A DNA stretch of 12,464 nucleotides. It comes from DATKCN01 sp035513175 (GTDB lineage Bacteria > Chloroflexota > Chloroflexia > Thermomicrobiales > CFX8). A program made the position numbers and the translations under genes. Below the pieces are notes generated by a model. The model saw only the letters and a program-made list of their open reading frames with translations, was not told where the DNA came from and ran no database searches. Each line of letters opens with the position of its first letter. The stretch's first letter is position 1. The DNA lies in NCBI GenBank assembly GCA_035513175.1, contig DATKCN010000144.1, positions 1-12,464 on the forward strand, in the 5' to 3' direction. Below, one piece after another: positions 6,772 through 12,464 of this stretch.

Positions 6772-8505
6772 ATGCCGACCAGCGCAAGCCTGATCGTAGA
6801 CCGGAACGTCGCCGTCCCCATGCGTGACAACACGCTGCTGTACGCGGACGTGTTCCGTCCGGCGAGCCCCGGACCCTTCCCGACGCTGCTGACCCGCACA
6901 CCGTACGACAAGGCGAACACCGGCGTGACGCCGTTCGTCATTCGTGCCGCTACGGCCGGATACGCGGTCGTCGTTCAGGACGTGCGCGGCCGGTTCGAGT
7001 CCGAAGGTTCGTTCTACACCTTCGTCAATGAACGTCAGGATGGTTACGACACGCTGGAATGGCTTGTCAGCCAGTCGTGGTGCGACGGCAATGTGGGCAT
7101 GTACGGAGGCTCGTACGTTGGCCTGACACAGTGGCAGGCGGCGCTGAGCGGACATCCGGCACTCAAGGCTATTGTTCCGGTCGTGACGGCGTCCAACTAC
7201 CATGACGGCTGGGTCTATCAGGGCGGGGCCTTCGAGCTGTCGTTCAATCTGTCGTGGACGCTGTCAGTGCTGTCTCTCAACACCGCGCTACGGGCCAACA
7301 ACGGCGATCTTCGCTCCCCGGCCGCTCAGGCGATCTTCGACGGCAGCGACGGCATGACTGCCGAGTTCGAGCGGCTGCCGCTCAACGATCATCCGATCTT
7401 CTCCAAGTTCGCTCCGTACTACGACGACTGGCTGAGCCATGCGGCCTATGACGACTTCTGGGCCAGCCTGGATGTGTCGAAGGGCCATGACGGGATCACT
7501 GTCGCCTCGCTGAACATTGCCGGCTGGCACGACATCTTCCTGAAGGGCTCCATCGACAACTTCACCGGCATGCAATCTAGTGCGGCCGGCAACGGCACAC
7601 ACCACCTGCTCGTTGGACCCTGGAATCACGGGGGCATGCGCACCGGCAACCCGATCGGCGACATCGACTTCGGCATGCGCTCAACCGGCGCAGTAATCGA
7701 CGCCGACGGCATCCACCTGCGCTGGTACGACCGTTGGTTGCGCGGAGTCGACAATGGCGTCGACGGTGAGCCGCCCGTCCGCGTCTTCGTCATGGGCGCC
7801 AACCGCTGGCGCACTGACGAAACATGGCCCCTCCCCAACACCGACTGGCAGGACTGGTTCCTGCACAGCGATGGCAGGGCCAACACGCTCAACGGCGACG
7901 GCGCGCTCACCCGCGACTCCCCGCCGTCTGAGCCGCCCGACTCCTACGTTTACAACCCGCGCAACCCGACGCCAACCCAGGGAGGCGGCCTCTGCTGCAA
8001 CGCTGTCTTCAGCCTCGGCGGCGCGCGCGATCAGCGTTCGGTCGAGGCGCGCGAGGACGTGCTGGTCTATACGAGCCAGCCGCTCACCCAGCCGTGCGAG
8101 GTTACCGGGCCGGTGAAAGTCATTCTCTACGCCAGCTCGTCCGCGCCTGATACCGACTTTACGGCCAAGCTCGTCGACGTGCATCCGTGTGGCTACGCCC
8201 GCAATCTCACGGACGGCATCATTCGCGCCCGCTACCGCAATTCGATGGAGCGCGGTGAGCTGCTGACTCCGGGCGAGGTCGTGGCATACGAGATTGACCT
8301 GTGGTCGACGAGCAACCTGTTCGGCGAGGGGCATCGCCTCCGGGTAGAGATTTCGAGCAGCAACTTCCCGCGATTCGACCGCAACCCGAACACGGGCGAG
8401 CTTCCCGGCCGGTCGTCGGAAGTGACGAGCGCGTTGCAGACGATTCACCACTCGACCGAGTATCCGTCGCGTATCGTCCTGCCTGTTATCCCGACCGGCA
8501 ACTGA
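6772..8505 (+). CDS. CocE/NonD family serine hydrolase (X-Pro dipeptidyl-peptidase-like)
   Basis: A 577-residue alpha/beta-hydrolase of the CocE/NonD family, whose members cleave esters, beta-lactam-type esters or X-Pro amides. The TPYDK motif gives oxyanion-hole Tyr Y45. The nucleophile elbow GGSYVG carries S114, the acid is D254 in GWHDIF, and the His is H286 in GPWNHGG. These match S117, D259 and H287 of Rhodococcus cocaine esterase. The C-terminal jelly-roll domain (about 340-577) includes the family segment TDFTAKLVDVHP followed by GHRLRVEISSSNFPRF. No signal peptide is seen, so a cytosolic location is likely. GGAGGT at 6758-6763 is 8 nt before the ATG. The amidohydrolase gene starts 31 bp after the stop, suggesting co-transcription. 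The substrate is not predictable. Confidence 0.93.
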   Translation: MPTSASLIVDRNVAVPMRDNTLLYADVFRPASPGPFPTLLTRTPYDKANTGVTPFVIRAATAGYAVVVQDVRGRFESEGSFYTFVNERQDGYDTLEWLVSQSWCDGNVGMYGGSYVGLTQWQAALSGHPALKAIVPVVTASNYHDGWVYQGGAFELSFNLSWTLSVLSLNTALRANNGDLRSPAAQAIFDGSDGMTAEFERLPLNDHPIFSKFAPYYDDWLSHAAYDDFWASLDVSKGHDGITVASLNIAGWHDIFLKGSIDNFTGMQSSAAGNGTHHLLVGPWNHGGMRTGNPIGDIDFGMRSTGAVIDADGIHLRWYDRWLRGVDNGVDGEPPVRVFVMGANRWRTDETWPLPNTDWQDWFLHSDGRANTLNGDGALTRDSPPSEPPDSYVYNPRNPTPTQGGGLCCNAVFSLGGARDQRSVEAREDVLVYTSQPLTQPCEVTGPVKVILYASSSAPDTDFTAKLVDVHPCGYARNLTDGIIRARYRNSMERGELLTPGEVVAYEIDLWSTSNLFGEGHRLRVEISSSNFPRFDRNPNTGELPGRSSEVTSALQTIHHSTEYPSRIVLPVIPTGN

Positions 8506-8536
8506 CGCGCACGACGCGAAAGGCACGTTCGACCTC

Positions 8537-10204
8537 ATGACGATGATCATGCGAGATCTGGCGCCCGATCTAATCGTGACCGGCGCGCGGATCACGACGA
8601 TGGACCCGTCCATCCCTGACGCCGAGGCCGTGGCGATCAAGGACGGCGTGATCATCGCCGTCGGTCGCGGCGCGGATGTCGAAGCGTTGGCCGGGCCGGC
8701 CACCCGCGTCGTCCAAGGGGGCGATCGCCGCGTGATTCCCGGCATCAACGACACCCACAATCACCTGCAGTCGATGGGCAAGGTCCTATCCGAGGTCCAG
8801 CTCTACGGCGCGCGCTCGATCGCGGACATCCAGGACCTCGTTGGCGAGCGCGTGCGCGACTCACCGCCGGGCGCATGGATCCTCGGACGCGGCTGGGACG
8901 AGAGCCTGTTGGAGGACAAGCGGTTCCCAGATCGGCACGATCTCGACGACGTTGCTCCCAACAATCCGGTCATGCTCGAACGTGTCTGGAACATGCTGCT
9001 CGCGAACACCGCCGCTCTGCATGCCGCGGATGTGGGCCGTCACACGCCGGACCCACCCGCGGACATGCTGTACGCCGGACGCATCGAGCGGGACGCCTCA
9101 GGCGACCCGACCGGAATCTTCCGCGACCGGGCCAAGCGACGTATCCTCGACGCCGTCCCGCCCCCGAGCGTCGTTGATCGAGAGCAGCACGTCCGGAACG
9201 CCTGCGAGACGTACAGCCGGCTCGGCGTCACCTCGGTCGCTGACCCCGGTCTCTTCCCGGAACAACTCCGCGCCTATCAGAACGTCCGCCAAGCTGGCGA
9301 TCTCACCGTGCGCGTGTCGATGTGCCTCGGCGGTTGGGGCTTCGGCGCGCCTGACGACGAGCTAACCGTCGAAGAGCGCGTCGAGCATCTCGGCGTCTAT
9401 ACCGGATTCGGCGATTCGTGGCTGCGCGTCGACGCGGTGAAGTTCATGCCCGACGGCGGCGTCGGCGACCGGACCGCGCTGATGTTCGATCCCTACGAGG
9501 GAGAACCGGACAACCGGGGGCAGTTCGTCGTCTCCGAGCGCGACCTGATCCGCAACGTCGCCTGGTGCCACGCCCGCGGCTGGTCGGTTGACTGCCACGC
9601 CTGTGGAGACCGCATGATCGAGATGGTTGCGCGCGCGTATGCTGCCGCATATGACGGCCGTCCAGACGCCTCGATCCGCCATCGAATCCACCACGCCTAC
9701 CTGCCGACGCCAACGGCGCTCGACCTGATGCGCGAGCATCGCATCCCGGCGCTGGCGACGATTCCGTTCCTGACGAGCCTCGGTGAGAGCTTCGTTGCCA
9801 GCCTCGGCCAGCAGCGCGCCGAGCGCGTCATGCCGCTGAAGTCCTACCTAGAAGCGGGCGTGCCCGTCGCGCTTGGCTCAGATGCTCCGGTCACCACCTT
9901 CAACCCATGGGTCGGAATTTACAGCGCTGTTACCCGCAAGACGGTGTATGGCCGCGTGCTCGGCGCGGACGAGCGCATTTCCCGCGAGGAGGCGCTGCGT
10001 CTCTATACGTCAGCCGCCGCCTGGATCACTTTCGAGGACGACGTCAAGGGCTCGATCGCGCCGGGCATGCTTGCCGACATCGTCGCGCTGGATCGCGACG
10101 TGCTGTCGATCCCAGAGGAGGAAATCAAGGACATCCAGCCCGTTCTGACGATAGCCGGCGGCCGCGTCGTCCACGATTCGATGGGGGCTGCCTCGGTCCC
10201 ATAG
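8537..10204 (+). CDS. Amidohydro_3 family metal-dependent hydrolase (YtcJ-like)
   Basis: A 555-residue amidohydrolase-superfamily enzyme of the YtcJ/NfdA type, which hydrolyses C-N bonds of amides or N-formyl compounds. Metal-site motifs are in order: THNH with H74 and H76 after PGIND, candidate bridging K302 in VKFMPDGG, H354 in DCHACGD, H386 in RIHHAYL (usually IEHA), and D449 in LGSDAPV. The composite beta-sandwich is formed by the N-terminal LIVTGARITTMD and the C-terminal LADIVALDRDV...VLTIAGGRVV. No signal peptide is present. The start is uncertain: ATGs at 8537, 8543 and 8549 are in frame and only AAAGG at 8519-8523 resembles a ribosome site, so translation may depend on the upstream gene. 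The C-terminus is complete, so the FAH fragment that follows is a separate relic. Confidence 0.92.
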   Translation: MTMIMRDLAPDLIVTGARITTMDPSIPDAEAVAIKDGVIIAVGRGADVEALAGPATRVVQGGDRRVIPGINDTHNHLQSMGKVLSEVQLYGARSIADIQDLVGERVRDSPPGAWILGRGWDESLLEDKRFPDRHDLDDVAPNNPVMLERVWNMLLANTAALHAADVGRHTPDPPADMLYAGRIERDASGDPTGIFRDRAKRRILDAVPPPSVVDREQHVRNACETYSRLGVTSVADPGLFPEQLRAYQNVRQAGDLTVRVSMCLGGWGFGAPDDELTVEERVEHLGVYTGFGDSWLRVDAVKFMPDGGVGDRTALMFDPYEGEPDNRGQFVVSERDLIRNVAWCHARGWSVDCHACGDRMIEMVARAYAAAYDGRPDASIRHRIHHAYLPTPTALDLMREHRIPALATIPFLTSLGESFVASLGQQRAERVMPLKSYLEAGVPVALGSDAPVTTFNPWVGIYSAVTRKTVYGRVLGADERISREEALRLYTSAAAWITFEDDVKGSIAPGMLADIVALDRDVLSIPEEEIKDIQPVLTIAGGRVVHDSMGAASVP

Positions 10205-10215
10205 CCCGCTTCTGA

Positions 10216-10347
10216 GCGGTGCTGACGACCGGGACACCCATCGTCCCGCCATCGGAGGTTACGCTGCTACCCGGTGACGTCGTCAGCATCGACATTCAGG
10301 GGCTTGGCACATTGACGAATCACGTCTTTCAGCCGTTGCCGCGATGA
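10216..10347 (+). pseudogene. C-terminal remnant of a FAH-family hydrolase gene
   Basis: Between the amidohydrolase and the cupin, a 43-codon frame bounded by TGA at 10213-10215 and TGA at 10345-10347 encodes TTGTPIVPPSEVTLL then PGDVVSIDIQGLGTLTNHV. This is the C-terminal end of the fumarylacetoacetate hydrolase family (TGT-x-IVPP, PGDVV-x-I, GLGTL-x-N-x-V). Everything upstream in the family, including the metal-binding Glu and Asp residues, is missing, and there is no ribosome site or ATG. Only a GTG at 10219 could start it, giving about 42 residues and no active site. It is best read as a gene that lost its 5' part by deletion. The stop at 10345 is probably the original one, shortly before the cupin ribosome site. 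Confidence 0.78.
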
Positions 10348-10371
10348 GAGTCGCGCCGTGAGGGAGCCCAA

Positions 10372-10728
10372 ATGTTCGCCGTGCATCTCTGGAACGATGT
10401 CGAACCAGTGGAGGTGTTCCCGGGCATCTTTCGCCAGGCGCTCGTGACGGAGGAGAGCACGATCGTGCGTTACACCTACCACCCCGGCTGTGTATTCCCG
10501 GTCCACCAGCATCCAGAGGAGCAGGTCACGCTCGTGCATAGCGGGGAGATCGAGTTCGAGGTCGACGGCGCGCCGCTGACGCTCCGGGCCGGGCAGATTG
10601 CGGTCATTCCCGGCCGCATGCCGCACGGCGCACGAGTCACGGCGGGCGAAATCGTCGTGACTGATAACTTCATCGCCAGCGCCCGCCGTTCGCCGCTATC
10701 GTTTGACACGCACATATCAGATCGATGA
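10372..10728 (+). CDS. Small single-domain cupin protein
   Basis: A 118-residue cupin_2 protein. The first cupin motif, beginning GCVFPVHQHPEEQ, gives H45, H47 and Q51, and the second, GQIAVIPGRMPHGA, gives H85. These make a likely 3-His/1-Gln metal site as in other small cupins. Such proteins may be dioxygenases, isomerases, lyases or simple binding proteins, and the sequence does not decide between them. AGGGAG at 10361-10366 is 5 nt before the ATG. The next gene starts 13 nt after the stop, so the two are co-transcribed. In its position it follows a relic of an FAH-family gene, and FAH hydrolases and cupins are often found together in aromatic or keto-acid breakdown, but a role here is speculation. 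Confidence 0.88.
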   Translation: MFAVHLWNDVEPVEVFPGIFRQALVTEESTIVRYTYHPGCVFPVHQHPEEQVTLVHSGEIEFEVDGAPLTLRAGQIAVIPGRMPHGARVTAGEIVVTDNFIASARRSPLSFDTHISDR

Positions 10729-10741
10729 CAAGGAGGGTTTC

Positions 10742-12409
10742 ATGAGCAGGTTCGTGGCGTCAGACTGGGTGATGGACAAGTCCGGCGTCAGTTGCGCCGG
10801 AGGCATGGTCGTGGCAAAGCAGGACCTCGCGGCCTGGGCCGGCGCGCGGGTGCTTGCCGAGGGCGGCAACGCTATCGACGCCGCGGTCACCGTCGGCTGG
10901 GTCATGGCGGTCATGGAGCCGTACAACACCTCGATTGCCGGCGCCGGCTACATGCTCTACCGTCAGGCGGACGGAACGTCCTGGGCCATCGACTACAGCA
11001 ACCGCGCCCCGTCCCGCGCCACCCAGGATTCGCTCAGCTCGCGCACGTCGGTCTCGTTCGGCGGTCCGCTGTCAGCCGCCACGCCCGGCACGGTCGCCGG
11101 TCTCTGCTTCGCGCTTGAGCGCTTCGGCACGATCTCACTGGCCCGCTCCCTTGAGCCGGCCATCCAGATCGCCGACGAAGGCATGCCGCTCAACTGGTTG
11201 CTCACCCTCCGCATCGTGCAGGAACTGCCAGGCATTCGGGCCAATCCATACACAGCCGCGATCTTCCTCACGGACGGCGACCCCGGCATGGCGTACGACG
11301 AGCCGGTCATCCGCCAGACGGATCTGGCGCGCACCCTCCGCTCGATCGCTGAGCATGGCCCGGACGCGTTTTATCGGGGCTCAATCGCGCGGGAGTTTAT
11401 CGTTTACGTCAATGGACGCGGAGGCATCCTCGACGAGCGAGACTTCGCCACGTACGGTCCGACGATCGTGTCGCCGTTGCGGGGACGCTTCCGCGAGCAC
11501 GATCTACTGACCGTCCCGGTCCCGGCGTCGGGCGTCGCCACGCTGGAGAGCCTGCAATTGCTCGATGGCTTCGACATCGCGGGCATGGGACACAACAGTC
11601 CCGAGGCGCTGCACGTGATGGCCGAGGCTTTCCGCCTCGCCTTCGCCGACCGTGACGCATATCTTGGCGACCCGGACTTCGTCGAGCCTGCCGACATCCT
11701 GCTGTTGACGCCGGAGTTCACCGACCGCAGACGCGCGTCGATCGATCCTTCGACGGCGATGGGCGCCGTCCTGCCCGGCGACATCGGACGCGTGCCCGCC
11801 GGAGCCGTGGCTGGCGGTGGTGGCACGACACACTTCTGTGTCATGGACGCCGCCGGCAACCTCGTTTCCAGCACCCAGACATTGATCGGCGGTTTCAGCA
11901 GCATCGGCGTGGCTGGCGGAACCGGTGTCATCGTCAGCGGCGCGCTGCAGTGGTTCGATCCCCGGCCCAACGCTCCGAACAGCGTGGCGCCCGGCAAGCG
12001 ACCGCTGACGAATATGTGTCCGTTGATCGTCGAGCGCGACGGGCGTCCCGTGCTCGCCGCCGGCGCGCCCGGCTCGCGCAGGATTACCAACGCAGTCAGC
12101 CCGACGACGCTCAACGTGCTGGAGTTCGGCATGCCGGTTCAGGAAGCCATCTCCGCGCCCCGCATCGACTGCTCGATGGACTACATCCTGGCCGACGACC
12201 GCATCTCCCCGGAGACGCTCGACACACTCCGGGCGCTGGGTCACCGCGTCGAGCCGGTTCGCGAGTTCATCAACGAGGGCGGGCCGGCGACCGGCCACCG
12301 GGGCAACTTCGCGCGCCCGGCCGCGATCCACATCGACGAGCAGGGTACGCGGCACGGCGGCGACTACCCGTTCGTTGAAGGCATCGCGATCGGCGTGTTG
12401 CCGGACTGA
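10742..12409 (+). CDS. Gamma-glutamyltransferase-family (Ntn hydrolase) protein with altered substrate pocket
   Basis: A 555-residue member of the gamma-glutamyltranspeptidase family, made as a precursor that self-cleaves before a Thr. The cleavage site GGGG-TTHF puts the nucleophile at T362, giving a large subunit of about 361 and a small one of about 194 residues. Family landmarks are GGNAIDAAV (41-49), EPYN, the AATPGTVAGL segment and PGKRPL (417-422). By the E. coli numbering I recall, the gamma-glutamyl-binding residues R114, N411, Q430, D433, S462 and S463 correspond here to S86, I382, A401, W404, T423 and N424. No signal peptide is present, whereas classical enzymes are secreted. The start at 10742 has AGGAGG at 10731-10736, 5 nt away. 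Family is secure; the substrate is probably an amide other than glutathione. Confidence 0.92.
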   Translation: MSRFVASDWVMDKSGVSCAGGMVVAKQDLAAWAGARVLAEGGNAIDAAVTVGWVMAVMEPYNTSIAGAGYMLYRQADGTSWAIDYSNRAPSRATQDSLSSRTSVSFGGPLSAATPGTVAGLCFALERFGTISLARSLEPAIQIADEGMPLNWLLTLRIVQELPGIRANPYTAAIFLTDGDPGMAYDEPVIRQTDLARTLRSIAEHGPDAFYRGSIAREFIVYVNGRGGILDERDFATYGPTIVSPLRGRFREHDLLTVPVPASGVATLESLQLLDGFDIAGMGHNSPEALHVMAEAFRLAFADRDAYLGDPDFVEPADILLLTPEFTDRRRASIDPSTAMGAVLPGDIGRVPAGAVAGGGGTTHFCVMDAAGNLVSSTQTLIGGFSSIGVAGGTGVIVSGALQWFDPRPNAPNSVAPGKRPLTNMCPLIVERDGRPVLAAGAPGSRRITNAVSPTTLNVLEFGMPVQEAISAPRIDCSMDYILADDRISPETLDTLRALGHRVEPVREFINEGGPATGHRGNFARPAAIHIDEQGTRHGGDYPFVEGIAIGVLPD

Positions 12410-12464
12410 ACGGTAAAGGACGCCAATTTCATGTGTGACGGTGAAGGAATTCCTTCTTTCTGTC
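12410..12464. other. Right edge after the transferase gene
   Basis: A 55-bp tail with lower GC than the rest. An ATG at 12431, 10 nt after AAAGGA (12415-12420), opens a frame to the window end that could begin another gene, but only 11 codons are visible. There is no terminator hairpin with a T-run. Confidence 0.3.
12443..12456. repeat. 14-bp perfect palindrome
   Basis: GAAGGAATTCCTTC reads the same on both strands. It has no loop, so it is not a terminator hairpin; it could be an operator for a gene to the right, or chance. Confidence 0.35.

Noticed and set aside
7681..8760. Minus-strand open frame of 359 codons across the CocE-like and amidohydrolase genes
   Set aside because: It spans two real genes antisense, with low-complexity Arg/Ala/Val-rich translation and no family motif.
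11504..12355. Minus-strand open frame of 283 codons opposite the transferase homologue
   Set aside because: Shadow of a strong plus-strand gene with a clear catalytic motif; no ribosome site or domain of its own.
1..12464. CRISPR array, insertion sequence, integrase or phage genes
   Set aside because: No regularly spaced direct repeats, terminal inverted repeats or transposase/integrase motifs were seen on either strand.

Overview
The window is GC-rich bacterial DNA with tightly packed genes, GC-type codon use, clear Shine-Dalgarno sites and several short intergenic gaps. Its gene families point to a monoderm, F420-using lineage. They include an iodotyrosine-deiodinase-like nitroreductase, a Gram-positive-type heme cluster, two luciferase-like (LLM) oxidoreductases, a CocE/NonD hydrolase, an Amidohydro_3 protein, a cupin and a gamma-glutamyltransferase homologue. 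My best guess is Chloroflexota, perhaps Thermomicrobia, with Actinomycetota as the alternative. This is inference from gene content, since there is no rRNA or tRNA in the window.

Left part (280-4460, plus strand): a flavin nitroreductase-fold protein very like iodotyrosine deiodinase is followed by a heme operon hemE-hemH-hemY. The ferrochelatase carries the Tyr (MAYG motif) that marks coproporphyrin ferrochelatases. The operon therefore probably feeds the coproporphyrin-dependent heme route: uroporphyrinogen III to coproporphyrinogen III, to coproporphyrin III, to iron coproporphyrin III. The last enzyme of that route (ChdC/HemQ) is not in the window.

Middle part (4457-6657): a minus-strand LLM-family oxidoreductase converges on hemY with a 4-nt overlap at CTAG. 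Divergently, an unrecognised 128-residue protein and a second LLM-family oxidoreductase form a translationally coupled pair (ATGA overlap). The 128-residue gene probably has a leaderless promoter.

Right part (6772-12409, plus strand): CocE/NonD serine hydrolase, Amidohydro_3 metal hydrolase, a decayed C-terminal stub of a fumarylacetoacetate-hydrolase (FAH) family gene, a small cupin and a gamma-glutamyltransferase-fold protein. All are hydrolytic or accessory enzymes in one direction, which suggests a catabolic operon for an amide- or ester-containing compound whose identity the sequence does not reveal. The transferase homologue keeps its catalytic Thr but has lost essentially all the residues that bind the gamma-glutamyl group in the E. 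coli enzyme, so glutathione is an unlikely substrate.

I see no CRISPR array, insertion sequence, phage gene, tRNA or rRNA. The most notable items are the deiodinase-like active site, the divergent transferase pocket, the FAH stub, the coproporphyrin-type ferrochelatase and the leaderless LLM unit with its unknown small protein.
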